Notes: generated from the letters alone by a model not told the origin. DNA of 64,000 nt from Dama dama (GCF_033118175.1 NC_083695.1:33745607-33809606), one strand, 5' to 3'; counted from the first letter of the stretch, positions 44,660 to 57,165 are shown. Numbers and translations: made by a program.

Positions 44660-45165
44660 ATCTCTTGAGAGGGGATGAGCCTGTTCTGTTTGCACACTCT
44701 GTTTGCTGTTTGTCACAGGTGCATCCTTAACACTGAGTCTGAAATTCCTCTTCATTCTGGTGCCGTCCAGTGCAGTTTCAGTGAATTTTTCAATGCAAAG
44801 TATTGCTGACACAGTGCTTTTTTGGTTCTGTGAAAATGGCGATTTTATGTGGGTCAACCCAATATTTTCCTCCTGATTCTCTGGGATTTTTTTTTTGTTT
44901 GTTTGTTTATATATTCTTCTAGTTATTTTTTTTAAATAAGTTTCTGTCACTTAAATCCTTAATATAAGTTCGTAGTTCCTTTTTACATATTTTTTATGAT
45001 TTATGTATATCCTTGCTCTGGTAGACCGCAGGATTTTGACCCACAGCAACTCAAATTCAACTGCAAGTTCTCTCCCAACTGCTCTCCTTTTTGGACTCTG
45101 AACCAAGGGTTTTTAATCACAGTATCCGCAGTATATATACGATGAGGTTAAAGGGTGGTAGTCAT
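44660..45165. other. Unassigned sequence
   Basis: It would be the 3' UTR of the preceding ORF if that is real. No canonical AATAAA is seen in the first 500 bases. Confidence 0.4.
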
Positions 45166-45171
45166 TTGTGC

Positions 45172-45383
45172 TGGGCTCAGTCACTCAGTCATGTTCGACT
45201 CTGACCTACTGGACTGTAGGCCACCAGGCTCCTCTGTCCCTGGAATTTTCAGGCAAGAATACTGGAGCGGGTTGTCATTTCCTTCTCTGGGGGATCTTCT
45301 CCACCCAGGGAATGAACCCATGTCTCTTGCATCTCGCACACTGGCAGGCAGATTCTTTACCACTAGTGCTACCTGGGAAGCCC
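45172..45383 (-). mobile_element. Bov-tA SINE, minus strand
   Basis: gctgggctcagtcactcagtc through agtgctacctgggaagccc, full length and reversed. Confidence 0.9.
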
Positions 45384-45389
45384 AGTAGT

Positions 45390-45996
45390 CAGTAGTGGGG
45401 GCACAAGAAATCTGAAAAGTAAAATAAGAGGTGGCCATCTTGGCCTTGTTAGTATGTAAACAAGGCCAGGCCTGTTCCCTCAAATCAGTTTTGGAGTTTA
45501 TCCTCTTGATTGTGCAGTTCTTTATTGGCTAGACACCAGGCTGCACTTCTCAGATTTGGGTTAGCGTTACGCTGAAACAGGACTCCCGCATCCTTCCTGG
45601 ATAATTTCCTCACGTTGTGCATAAGTCTGTGGCTCACCTCCTCCGCGTCGTGGCCGCACATCTTTCCCCTTAGTTCTCTAGGGCTCTGTGTGGATACTGG
45701 CCTTCTGAGGAAAGGGTTCTGTGGCCAGAAATGCTTTCTGATTTGCTTGGACTAACTTGAGTTCTCCCGCAGACTTAAATTTCTTTCCCCTGGTGCACGT
45801 TTTGTGAATGCTTACTGTTCTTTACCTGTTGTTGTTTCAAAGATGTAGAGCAGCTGTCATACTTACAAGATGAGCAGATTGCCTGGCTTCCAAGCCCCAC
45901 CCTGAAGCACTTAGATCCCACACTGCTTGAAGGGAGGAGGTTATTGTGCTGTTGTGTTCAGCTGTGTCTTCTTTCCCCTAATGTTCTATTTTACTC
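45390..45996. other. Unassigned sequence
   Basis: No element or exon is recognised. Confidence 0.4.
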
Positions 45997-46006
45997 CTGC
46001 TTTCTT

Positions 46007-46626
46007 CTTTCTTGTTCAGTGCCTCAGTCGTGTCCGACTCTTTGCTCCACGGACTGCAGCTCACCAGGCTTCCCTGTCCTTGTCTATCTTCTCGAGTTTG
46101 CTCATGTCCATTAAGTTGGTGATGCCATCCATCCATCTCATCCTCTGTCTACCCCTTCTCCTCATGCCCTCATATGAGCCTTTCTCACATCGGGGTCTTT
46201 TTCAGTGAGTCGGCTCCCCACATTAGGTGGCCAATGTATTGGAGCTTCACCTTCAGCATCAGTCCTTCCAATGAATACTCAGCATTGATTTGCTTTTGAT
46301 GGACTGGTTTGATCTTGCTATCCAAGGGACTCTCAAGAGTCTTCTCTAGCACCACAGTTCAAAAGCATCCATTCTTCAGCACTCAGCTTTCTTTATGGTC
46401 CAACTCTCACATTCATACATGACTATTAGAAAAACCATAGCCTTGACTGTACAGACCTTTGTCAGCAAAGTGATGTCTCTGCTTTTTAATACATCGTTTA
46501 AGTTTGTTACAGCTTTTCTTCCAAGGAGCAAATGTGTTTTAATTTCATGGCTGCAGGCACTGTCCACAGTGATTTAGGAGTCTGAAGAGAGTGAAAAAGC
46601 TGGCTTAAAACTCAGCATTCAAAAAA
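46007..46626 (-). mobile_element. BovB LINE fragment with inverted 5' part (twin-primed)
   Basis: 46007 to about 46575 is minus-strand BovB 3' sequence, including an RT C-terminal remnant with ESWTIKKAEC at 46376-46567. About 46578-46626 is plus-strand BovB from just upstream in the element (gagtgaaaaagctggctta, then actcagcattcaaaaaac). About 90 bp of BovB between the two parts is lost. ctgctttctt at 45997-46006 and 46627-46636 encloses both, so they entered together. Confidence 0.88.
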
Positions 46627-46900
46627 CTGCTTTCTTGAGGTCATATATTTATTGAGTAAGATGAGGTAAAGGGATACATCCCATTGTTGTCCCTTTAGTA
46701 ATCTGTCTACTTTGGTTAGACTCTAGTTTGTCAGTAAATTAGTGAATTCGCCTAACTGCCTTACCTTGTTTTTCTCTCTGTCCGTAGTTATAACATGAAA
46801 AGAATTTATTACCTGCCTTTTTGTTTTGTTTTGTTTTTGGGTCTGTGGCATTTTCCTCTGACTAAGTGTCCAACAGCCTTGTTAACGGATGAATTGGGGG

Positions 46901-47235
46901 CTTCCCTGGTGGCTCAGTAGTAAAGAGTCTGCCTGCCAGTGCAGGAGACACTGGCTCAGTCCTGGTAAAGGAAGATCCCACATGCCTCTAAGCAGGTAAG
47001 CCCGTGCGTCACAACTATTGAGCCTGTGCTTTAGAGCCTGGGAACCATTTACCGAGTCCATGTGCTGCAACTGCTGATGCCCGCGTGCCCTTGAGCTCAG
47101 CAACAAGAGGAGCTGTCAACAGTGAGAAGCCTGCGTACTGCAACTAGAGAGTAGTTCCCTCTCTGCACCTAGAGAAAGGCTCTTGCAGCAATGAAGATCC
47201 AGCACAGCCAAAAACAAAATAAATAAATATTTTAA
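46901..47235 (+). mobile_element. CHR-type SINE (long form), plus strand
   Basis: ggcttccctggtggctcagt, aggaagatcccacatgcctc and agtgagaagcctgcgtactg in order, ending in an A-rich tail with aaataaataa. Confidence 0.85.
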
Positions 47236-47447
47236 AAAGAGGAGAAATGAACTTAGTTTTTGAGGTTTAGTGCCTAAGTGACTCCACCTTGGGGTCTAAA
47301 AATACTTCACTTCTGGGTACTCAGAAATAAGCTGTTTAATTTTTTCTAAAGTTTTTGCTCAGGGGGAGTGGAGTGTCTGCTTTCCTGTTATTTTCTGAAT
47401 ATTCTTCCTCAGTTTTATTGTTGTTGTTGGCATTTGCTCATATTCAG

Positions 47448-47516
47448 ACTTCTGGCATCTCAGCCGTTCTCCCTGACTTTAAAAACGTAGTGGACTGTAG
47501 GTCTGCTGCCTCACTG
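47448..47516 (+). other. Possible 69-nt internal exon (low confidence)
   Basis: Acceptor ...catattcag at 47447 and a consensus donor gtaagt at 47517. The 69 nt are exactly 23 open codons in one frame (TSGISAVLPDF...), with phase 0 at both ends. The polypyrimidine tract is weak. It lies 3' of the 44.5-kb candidate on the same strand. No protein family is recognised. Confidence 0.2.
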
Positions 47517-47579
47517 GTAAGTCATCTCAGCTTTAAGAGGAAGTTTACTGAGGGTTGGAAACTTGAACTTGTGTAAAAC

Positions 47580-50325
47580 AGATATCAACACTTACCTTTT
47601 ATGGATGAAGGCAGGGAGTAAATACACATACATACAGAAGCTAGGTCCTCTCTTAGCATTTCTTCCCTAATCTTGGGCCTGAGCCAACAATCTTGTCTAG
47701 TGTGTCCTTTGCCATTTTCAAGATCCTCTTCTTTGATTCTTGCTGGCAAATCTTGGGTATTTGTCTTCATTCCTGAAAGAATATTTTTTTAAAAAATATT
47801 TTGAGAATAGGCACTTTATTATGTAAAACATATTTCCTCTAAAATCTTCAAAGCAACTTTATTTTTCTTTGATTACTCTGAATAGCCTAGCAGGGTATAA
47901 TGTGTGAAGATATTTGATAAACACTGTTTGCATTCCTCCGGGATTCATGCTCTTACATGGTAGCCTATATGTGTGTGTGTGACTTGTGTGTATGTATGAA
48001 CATATTTTTTAAAGTTGATTAAACATAATTTTTAACTGTCTTCACTCACTTTAGAATTTAGTCCCTCTGCTGTTCTGTGCCATTTTTATAGAACCATGTC
48101 ATTTTTCCCTTGATGCCTTCCCTGTCTTCTCATCACGATTTTTAAATTATTATTTTGTAGTATTTGTGATTCTTATATCCATTTCAAGTTACCTTTCCTT
48201 TAAAAATATTTTGATACATTTTCTTGATGACTGTATGTCTATGATCTGGGGAAAAAAACAGTAAGTGTTTGTGATTACTTTTTAAGAAGCAGATTCCATT
48301 TTCTAAAATTCTATTCCCTTTTGTATTACAAAGGATTTCTAAACTGGCGTCCTTCTAATTGTGTCTTCAGTAGCTAATGAGTTCAGCCTTCAAATATCCT
48401 TCTTTCTAGGCTGTTTGGGCAAGTTACTCAACTGTTTTGCATATATTTATGTGATAGTTAAAGGTTGAAGGGGATAGGGTTGGAGGATGAATCCTAACTT
48501 TCAGTAGATTTTCTATTAAGTAGTCATTCAGATGTATAATTTCCTATATTGTAAGTCTGTTAACTTTGCTCAGCCATGTATCTTGTATTTAGCTGTGCCT
48601 GTATTATGGAAAGGTTATATTTTATATGAGCATTTGCTTTCTCTTATTTTTCCCTCTTTAATTTCAGTTATAACCACTATGAATGTAGTTTATAATATGG
48701 GCAGCCATGTCCAGTTTTTAGGCTTTCAGAATTACAAAAGAGGCTATAATATATTGGTTCATAGCATTGCCTAATTACAGTCAAATTCGTGAATGACCTG
48801 TGTAAGTTAGTGCTCTCCCTGATGTCTGTGTCTGTGTGATGGAGCAGAGTGATCATGGCACATGGGGCCAGTCTGGCAGGGCTTTCCAAACATGGTGCCC
48901 CAGCATCAGCCCCAGGGCAGCCAGCAGCTGGAGCAGCATCTGCTTTTGACAACACAGTGTCCTTGTTGCTATTGATTGGGTTGTGCAGTCAAGTGCAAAA
49001 AAAGAGTCTAACCGTAAATGGTAGTTATATGATAATCCTAGAGATAAGTAAGTGTCATGTGAAGTGTTACTTGCATTTGGGGATGTGAAGAGAGGGAAGA
49101 GGTAGGCAAGTAATCGGTGGGAGAAGTTTGGTGTCACAAGCTATTCAGTGGGAACTCTGCAGATCACTTTTGTTAGGGAAATCTGAAATCAAGCACCCCA
49201 TACATAAACTTCAAACTAGATTTCAAAATATTCTCATAATGTTAATTGCTTCTGGAATTTCACAAGGATTGGATTAGACTTGGATCTTGCTACAGAAGCA
49301 CATTATTTGACATTAGTCAAGCAAGAACTTGTATTTTAGAAATTTGCTCCTTTGAGAAAGGAAGGAAACGTGTATGCTTGAGGCCAGCGAATAGATCTAC
49401 ATTTGGAGACAGAAAGCAAGCTGACCTGTGGGGGTCACCCAGGCCTTCCCCAGCAGAGACCCACACCCAGTGCCTGAGTCACCTGCTACTGACAGTACAG
49501 TAGACCTGCCCTCAGGCCCAACGTGAGCTTTAAGTGTTATTTTATTTAGCAAGTCTGTAGCATTTTCTTCATGTAGTATGTCACTGTGCTTTCTCAACAT
49601 ATAATTAGTTAATCCAGAAATTAAAAGACCTGTGACAGAAAACAGATGCTGTTCTCACCAAAAATTGAGAAATAAAATTCAATCAGGTTTATTAAATGAG
49701 TTTTTCTCAAATTGAAGAATTGTTATGTGAGTAGCTTTCAACATAATTTTCTTGGTATTAGATGTGTAGAACTAATTTGGATTTGGTTAATTTCATATTT
49801 ATCACATTTAGTTATTATTTACTGCCAAGGTTAAAGCAATTTATTTCTTCTGGAAAATTTTAGGATCTTCTGAATAAGGAACTTCAGCCAAACTTGGTAA
49901 CTTTTTCAAAGTAACTGGCTCAAGAAATTAGGAATTTCTTTAATGATGAGCCATTTTTGTTTTGAATTCAGCAATTTAAAAGGCCTGCATAGTTAGGTTA
50001 TGATTCCAGTGTACCCTCAGTGCAAATGGATTTTTTTTCCCCCTGTTGACATAGTCTGCTTTGTTTTCAAGTTTATATAGTTCCCTTAGAAGCAAAGAAT
50101 GTATCTTTTGAGGTACAGCTTTTTATTAAAACCTGTTCTTTGGCAAAAGTAGTGATAATTTAATACTGATAAACCATTACTGTATATAGCTTTGAAAAGC
50201 ATCCTTGTTTTCTCTGTGTGCTTGAGACTCATGCTGTATAGGCTGATAAGTGCGTATACTACCCCAGCCTACTGTGTACTCTAGCATTCTCCCTTTGCCT
50301 CACTTCCCTAATCTGCCGGGCTCCC
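47580..50325. other. Mostly unassigned sequence
   Basis: Short GT run at 47970-47982. No repeat family or exon is firmly recognised over about 2.7 kb. Confidence 0.4.
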
Positions 50326-50329
50326 TGTG

Positions 50330-50645
50330 TTTTCAAGACTTTTCTTCCCATAAGGGGCCTCACCCACCAAGAACCTCACTTCCTGCCTTCACTTCCTTTG
50401 TCTAGCTGACTCTCACACATCCTTTAGATTTCAGTGTCAGTGTAACTGGAATCTGGGAGGCCTTCCTTGACTAGGCTCTGAGTTTCCAGTGCTTCCCTGT
50501 TCTCACTAACATAACATCATCACGTTTATTAGTGATCTCATTGTAAACCCCAATAAGGCAGGGACTGGATCTTTCTGTGTCTCCAATACTACCCCAGTCC
50601 TAGCACATACTAAGTTGCAGTGAAATGTCTATAGAATGAAAGACT
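50330..50645 (+). mobile_element. L2 LINE 3' region, plus strand
   Basis: tttagatttcagtgtcagtg, gaggccttccttgactagg and aataaggcagggactggatc followed by tcctagcacatactaag match the order of the L2 3' end. Confidence 0.75.
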
Positions 50646-50649
50646 GTTT

Positions 50650-51155
50650 CTGTTCTTTATCACTAGTCTTTCAGATAAAGAATTAACTGGTTACCTTTGT
50701 CTTAAATTGAAACAATTTAAAGGTTAAAAGTTCTGATAGATCAATTCAAATCCACCACTTCAATACTGCTGCTTGTTGCCACTGTTATCAATATTCTGAA
50801 GATGATTTAAAATTCACTTACATTGCTTGCAATGGTGGTTTTTAAAAATCTGTATTTTTTATAGTGGTGTTGCCGTTGTTGTGACCCTGAGAGGTATCAT
50901 AATGCCTTAATGGTAATATGTCGTGTAGATCTGTTTGCATTTTCACTTACATCTATAGTTCTACGTGTTTTATTGAATTGGTGCCTTCTTTGATAATTCG
51001 CATTTTTCTCTATGTTAAACTGACCTCTCAGATTCGTATTTTTACCATCTCAGCAGTTTTTATTCAGGACATATTCTTCTGTTGTATTCTGTAGCATGAC
51101 ACAGTGCTTTATACAGAGCTTCGTTTCTTGTGCAGTGATGAATCAAGAATGAAAT
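50650..51155. other. Unassigned sequence
   Basis: Nothing recognised. Confidence 0.4.
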
Positions 51156-51157
51156 AT

Positions 51158-51300
51158 CTGTGGAGAAGGAAATGGCAACCCACTCCAGTACTCTTGCCTA
51201 GAAAATTCCATGGATGGAGGAGCCTGGTGGGCTATAGTCCATGGGGTCACAAAGAGTCAGACATGACTGAGCGACTTTTCACTTTCACTCTCACTTCCTA
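51158..51300 (+). mobile_element. Bov-A/BOV-A2-type SINE, plus strand, truncated
   Basis: tggagaaggaaatggcaacc through cagacatgactgagcgac plus a cactttcactctcacttc tail. Confidence 0.9.
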
Positions 51301-51304
51301 AATA

Positions 51305-51795
51305 CAATGGAGGTTCTGATTATTGCACTTAAAACTGGGATGTTGGACTATATTTTCAATATTCTGTTAAACAGTAAAGTACTGTGTAGATAAAATGATA
51401 CTAAAAAAAAAATATCTGCACAGTAGTACTGGATTTCATGTATAATGATTCCATGTTCTGTATATCACTACGTTATGTCTTACCCAGAGAGTCCTTATAG
51501 AGTCTGCATCTTTATTGACTGTGCTGGCCATAGATAAATTTCAGGTCTATTAAATTTGCTTTGTAGTTCTCATATACTTTATTTGGTTTTTTTTTTTTTT
51601 TTTTAGTTATACTTGACACATTGTATATGAATTTATTTTTGGTAAAAATTCAGGTAGTGTCTATCTGGTAATGGTTCCTTTGACCTATTTCATTTTTTTT
51701 ATTTACATTGTATGTCTGGACATTTTGTATAAAACTGAACATTTCTTTGTGACATTTCTATCATTTGAGAAAATAATTCAATCCAGCAAGGACTT
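51305..51795. other. Unassigned AT-rich sequence with long poly(T)
   Basis: Run of T at about 51586-51604. Possibly an old L1 tail in minus orientation, not assigned. Confidence 0.35.
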
Positions 51796-51799
51796 TAAA

Positions 51800-52100
51800 A
51801 AATTATTTTGAAAAAATAATACAGAAAAATTGTGAAAATAGTGTAGTTTATATGTACTCTTTAGCCCCCCCCCAATGTTTACCTGATCCTCTAATGTTTA
51901 CCAATTACATTGCCATAGTATGATTATCAAAGCCAGAAATGTATTAATACAACACTGTTAAACTAAACTATAGACCTTACTTGAACTTTACCAGTTTTCC
52001 ACCTACTGTATTTCCTTGTCCCAGATCCGATCCAGGATCCCACATTGCCTTTCGTTGTTGTTTCTCCTTTGTCTCCTCCAGTCTCTGTTCTCTGTTCTTT
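51800..52100 (-). mobile_element. Old L1 3' UTR-like relic, minus strand
   Basis: gatccgatccaggatcccac and tgtttctcctttgtctcctc resemble the antisense of an old L1M 3' region. A C9 run at 51866-51874 is notable. Confidence 0.4.
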
Positions 52101-52104
52101 CTTT

Positions 52105-52300
52105 CAATCTCCTCAGCAAACAGTTTTGGATACTCACTATGTCCTAGACACTAAGGTTGGTGCTTGGGGCTAGAAAGATAAAAGAATGGAAAAGACTTGG
52201 CCCTTACCTTCTAGCTCTCAAGGTAGACAGCATCTATACAAGCGATGAGCACAATGTAGTATATAACACCTTCTGTAAAAAGCCTTTGTTCCATCTGCAT
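52105..52300 (-). mobile_element. L2/MIR-like relic, minus strand
   Basis: gatactcactatgtcctagac followed by ttggcccttaccttctagc resembles the antisense L2 3' end. Confidence 0.4.
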
Positions 52301-52330
52301 AGAGGGGAGAGAATTAACACTAGCTCATTA

Positions 52331-52542
52331 GGATTTCCCTGGTGGCTCAGACGGTAAAGCGTCTGCCTACAATGCGGGAGACCCAGATTCAATCCCTGGA
52401 TCAGGAAGATCCTCTGGAGAAGGAAATGGCAACCCACTCCAGTACTCTTGCCTGGAAAATTCCATGGACGGAGGAGCGTCATAGGCCCATGGGGTTGCAA
52501 AGAGTCGGACACGACTGAGCAACTTCCCTTCCCTTCCCTTCA
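52331..52542 (+). mobile_element. Bov-tA SINE, plus strand
   Basis: gatttccctggtggctcaga through cggacacgactgagcaac, then a cttcccttcccttcccttc tail. Close to the consensus form, so relatively young. Confidence 0.93.
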
Positions 52543-52549
52543 TTGGGTG

Positions 52550-53025
52550 ACAGTGTTGAGGCAGCCTTTTCTGAAGACATGAGATTTGATCTGGTTGTTA
52601 AAGAATGAGAGAATTTTTCTTTTTGGAGAACTGGCATGGAAGAGAAAGGACATTATGGACAGAGACAACATTATTGGCATGAATGCATAACAGACAAAAT
52701 GGTGACTGCATAGACTGGCACATCACTTAATTGAAATATGGAGCATAGGGTATGTAGAGAACATAGTGAGAAATGAAACTAATAACAGTTAAGAACTATC
52801 TGTTTTCATTGCTTTTTAATTATGTAGATATAGTCTCATATTTATGAGGTAAGTTTATCTTTTTAAAAAAGTTTCAAGTTAACCATACTTATAAGCATTT
52901 AATTTGTAATCAGTGTTTCTAATTTTAGAATGTATAGCATTAAGATTTTATTGTCTGAACAAAGGAAACATTTTCAACTCTTAAAATGGAATCTAAAATC
53001 TTCTAAAAATTCTATTAATATTATG
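52550..53025. other. Unassigned sequence
   Basis: Nothing recognised. Confidence 0.4.
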
Positions 53026-53029
53026 AATT

Positions 53030-53115
53030 CATTTTATAATGTCTTTGAGCACCTATTATGTAACAGACATTCTTTTAGGTAAGGGATATAGCAGCAAAGA
53101 AAACAAGAAAATTTC
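53030..53115 (-). mobile_element. L2 3'-end relic, minus strand
   Basis: gagcacctattatgtaacag followed by gatatagcagcaaagaaaac fits the antisense L2 terminus. Confidence 0.5.
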
Positions 53116-53299
53116 TGTCCTTGTTTCCATACATCTTAGTGGTCTTTGTTGTAATACATTTGAACTGACATGGCAGTGCAGTTCGTCAAGCATTTGTGTC
53201 CTGCCTACCGTATGTAATGCAGAGGATTAGAACAATGAATAACTGTATGACTGGGTCATGTAAGAGAAAAAGAGTTTTGTTGAGTTCAGGTTTGCTGGC

Positions 53300-54250
53300 A
53301 CAAATAATTTGGTCTTTATTTTACATTATTTCTTGATTATTTTTGCTACGTATAGAATTCTGGGTTGTTGTTTTCTTTGAGATGATGAAGGACAGGGAGT
53401 CGCAAAGAATCAGACGCAACTTAGCAACTGAGTAACAGCAATGGTTTTCTTTGAACATGTGGAAGATAGTCCCTTGTCTTATGACTTCATTTGTTAAACT
53501 AAGGAACCTGCATTTTAATCTATTTTCTTCAAATTTTATCTGTGAAGTTTTGCTGTGATATGTCTAGATATTCATATCTTTTTATGCGGTCTGCTAGGTA
53601 TCTTAGTTCATATAAATTCTCAGCCATTATTTTTTTACATACTGTTCCTGCTTCCTCCTCTTTATTCTCTCTTGTCAGGTTTCTTTCTTTTTTTCTTTAG
53701 TCCTTGAACATTCTGTTTATAAGATCTTTCTCTTTTTAAAAAACATTTATTTTATTTTTGACTGGGGGATAATTGCAATATTGTGATGGTTCCTGCCATA
53801 CATCAACATGAATCAACCATAGCTATACGTGTGTCCCCTCCCTCTAGAACCTTCCTCCCTCTTTTCAGGTTTCTAATAAAATACATGTTATAATTTCTTA
53901 CTGTAGGCCCTATGCATACAGGCCATACAGTATTTTTCTGTATTTTTCATCTTTTGAAAAAGATTTTTCTCTTTTATTTCTCTTCTGTATTTTTCATCTT
54001 TTCTTCTGAGCCATACTTGACTTTTCTTCTCAATTGCAGTTTACTAGTTCTCTCTTCAACTGTATCTAATCTGCCAATAAACTTACTCACTGAATTCCTA
54101 ATTTCAGTTATTGTCTTTCAGTTATAGAATTTATTAGTTATTTTTCACATTTGTCACATTTTTTAGTTGACAGTCCCCTGCCAAATCTTTAAGCTTGGTT
54201 TTTATCTCTTTGACTATAATAAATGTAATTGTTTTTTAATCTTAGCCTGT
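53300..54250 (-). mobile_element. Old L1 (L1M-type) 5'/ORF1-side relic, minus strand
   Basis: The plus strand has the antisense blocks gttttgctgtgatatgtcta and tgaattcctaatttcagtta with tgtctttcagttatagaat. A different, ruminant-type L1 piece (acatcaacatgaatcaacc, about 53740-53865) and a tail-only insert (53381-53443) interrupt it. Confidence 0.5.
53381..53443 (+). mobile_element. Tail-only BovB/Bov-A micro-insertion
   Basis: gatgatgaaggacagggag, cgcaaagaatcagacgcaac and ttagcaactgagtaacagc are only the last about 60 bp of the element. gttttctttga at 53370-53380 and 53444-53454 is a perfect 11-bp duplication. Confidence 0.85.
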
Positions 54251-54260
54251 ATTTTCAGCA

Positions 54261-54728
54261 TCGGCAGACCTCAGAGATATTGCAGGTTTGGTTCTGCAAC
54301 ACCACAGTAAAATGAATATTGAAGTAAAGGAGTCACACAAATTATTTGGTTTCCTAGTGCATGTAAAAGTTAGGTTTACACTATACAGTAGTCTATTAAG
54401 TGTACCATAGCATTATGTATTAAAAAAACTGATGTACGTATCTTGAATAAAAATATTTTATTGCTGAAAAATGCTAACCATTCATCTGAGCCTTCAGCAA
54501 GCATAGTAGTAACCTCAAAGATCACCAGTCACCTTAACAAATATAATAATAGTAATGAAAAAGTTAGAAATATAACAAGAATTATCAAAATGTGACATAG
54601 AAATACAAAGTGGGGAAATGCTATTGGAAAATTGGTTCTGATAGACTTGCTTAGTGCAAGTTTGTCCCAAATCTTCAATTTGTAGAAAAGGCAGTATCTG
54701 TGAAGTACAATAAAACAAAGTATGCCTA
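54261..54728. mobile_element. Tigger1-like DNA transposon with internal deletion
   Basis: The left end (gcagacctcagagatattgc) and right end (gcagtatctgtgaagtacaa, then gtatgccta) are the inverted termini of Tigger1 (TcMar/pogo). Sub-terminal blocks such as gtgcatgtaaaagttaggtt and cattcatctgagccttcagc also fit. The transposase region is absent. A TA follows the right end at 54729-54730. A 105-codon minus frame here is not a gene. Confidence 0.85.
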
Positions 54729-54951
54729 TATCTGATATTTCTGTGGGTCTGATCCTGTCCTTTAATGTTTCAGGTAGTTCTGACTTACGGTGTCTTTTCT
54801 CTCCATGTGCTTGATTATATGTTGGATACTGTTTTTGAAAAAGCATTTTTATAGAAATAATTTGAGGCCTAGAATTTTCATGTGCTCTGCCTTAATGCCT
54901 TAGGCTGAGGCCTCCTCAACCCAGGTCCACAATTCAGATGTTGTAATGTGT

Positions 54952-55147
54952 GTGTTCAGTTCTTCACTTGTATCCGATTCCATGTGACCCCATGGAGTAT
55001 AGCCTGCCAGGCTCCTCTGTCCATGGAATTCTTTAGGCAAGAATACTGGAATGGGTTGCTGTTCATTCTTTAAGGGAATTTTCCCAACCCAGGGATCGAT
55101 CCTGAATTTCCTGCATTAGCAGGTGTATTCTTTACCACTGAGCCATC
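54952..55147 (-). mobile_element. Bov-tA SINE, minus strand
   Basis: gttcagttcttcacttgtat through tttaccactgagccatcg. Diverged and lacking the outermost head. Confidence 0.85.
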
Positions 55148-57106
55148 GTAAATTGGACTGCAGATCCATATGTAGGCTGGTTACTTATATTTCCCTTCCC
55201 TGCTTATGTGTGGCCCAATTTACAGCAAGGGTCAGACTACTAAAGACCCCAACTTCTTAGGCCCCAGAGGCCACCACAGTTTCACCTCAGCCTTTCTTCC
55301 TGAATAGGTTAAAAAAAAATAATGTAGGACAAATGCAGTTCTTGGGTGTTGGGCTTATCTGTCTGGCATCCAGTTCTCACCAATCTTGGACAGATAATCT
55401 GACCCTGTCTAGTTAGCTCTTTGGTGCTTCCATGAAGATGTATTTTTGTTATCCAGCTTTTTACGTTGTCTTTACCAGAAAGTTGGGTATGAACTGCCTA
55501 TTCTCCCATCACTGGAGGAGTGCCTCCAGCATTTACTGCCTCAGCTCTGCAGTTCAGTATTTTAGCTGGATTGTTTGTTTTTTTAATGTTTGTTTATCCT
55601 GGATTTTTAACCAGATCGTAAGCTTTGTGGATAAGACTTTGCCTAATATTTCTTATCTATCTCACATAGCATTTAGTATAATGGTAAGCAGATAGACAGT
55701 TCTTTACAACTTCATTGATTGGCTGATTAAAGGGCAGTTTTCCAACATCCAGTGTGTTCTCCTTTTTGTTCATAAGGCTGCTTTTGTTCCTCAAAGAGAG
55801 ATTTGTTATAATTTAAAAATAGCTTCAATTTTTTTCCTCTTCCCTGCTTTTCCATCCCAAGGTGGGATAGCCCCAATTAAACCAACTGATAAAACCCTGG
55901 CACAAACTGGTACCCAGGGAGCGTTCCTTAGTTTTAATTTGTATGTATTATCAAAGGAAAGATTGTTTAGATGTTTTAGAAATTCAAAATTTTGGTAATG
56001 AAAATATTTATGTAATGATTTCTTTTGAGCTTGATTTGCTGTGGATTTTTGTTTCTTTCTTTTTTCCTTAGGATCAAATGGTTTCCTGATGTAAATGGAT
56101 TACTGTAATCTAAGTATTTTTTGAGTGTAGATTTTTTTAGCTTTGCAGTTCTCAAGTACAAACTGCCTTTTGCTCTTTTTTGTGCATCTTTCAAGTATGT
56201 CCTAACCACTGAGTAAGAAGGGGTATAACCTAGGAAGTTGTAGATGTGCTTTTCTTCTTGTATTATCTTTTATTCACATGCGCTGAATAACTAGTGTATT
56301 ACAAATGGACTTGCCTATTATACTCTCACTTCCCTTCTAAATTTATCCTTACTTTGGAAGGTGGGGGGCAAAAGCAAGACAGCAAGACCCTTTTAATTCC
56401 CCCACACCATTGGTTCTTCTGTACTTTTGGCAATTCTCTAGTGGCTGCTTGAACTACTGGTTGTCAGACTGACCTGATTTGTTTCACTTGTAAACAAAAT
56501 GGCTTAAGCCACTGTTGATTTTTGTGGCAGCTCAGTTGCTTGGAGCAAGGTGCTAATGAGACCCGGGTCATAGGTCCGAGCTCTGAGTGGGTTGGTAAGC
56601 TTTGCTCTGGCCCATGGCCACAGACCCCGACTCCCCTTGCCAGCTGTCTTGCACATGTGTGCCGTGGCTCATTACGGGTACAGAGCAGGGGGTGTAGATA
56701 AGACAAGGCAAATCTGTCATCTCTGCCAGAAAAGACAACTCCTACTGATGGGTCAGTAACCTTTTTGTTGGAAGAACAGCACATTCGTATTGGCTTCCGT
56801 GGATATGTCCATCTAAGTCTTTTTCTTAAAATAACCCTTGTGATTGTATGGGCTGTCTGAAGCAAGTTTAGAATACTACTGACATTTTAAAATGTGTTTG
56901 AATGTAAGAATGGCCTTTCAGTTTGTTAAAGATCATTGTTCTCAATTAGAAATTTCTTACTATAATCTCTAAAGTAGAAAAGTAATCTTTAGAAGTCAAA
57001 TTTGATAAAGCACTAGAAATAAACTGTGAAATTGCTGTTAGGAAGAAATCATCAAGTTTAGGAAATGTCTCCCAGGTCTTTTTACCCCAACCACCCACTT
57101 CTAAAA

Positions 57107-57165
57107 GAAAGCAAGGAAGGAAGTTAGGTAGGAAGGAAAAAGGCAGGCAGGCAGGCAGGCAGACT
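57107..57165. repeat. (GGAA)n/(GGCA)n simple repeat
   Basis: Imperfect aagg/gaag units pass into five ggca units. Confidence 0.85.

Noticed and set aside
56464..56865. 133-codon minus-strand frame in a GC-richer patch
   Set aside because: No domain, splice or promoter support, and openness fits the composition.
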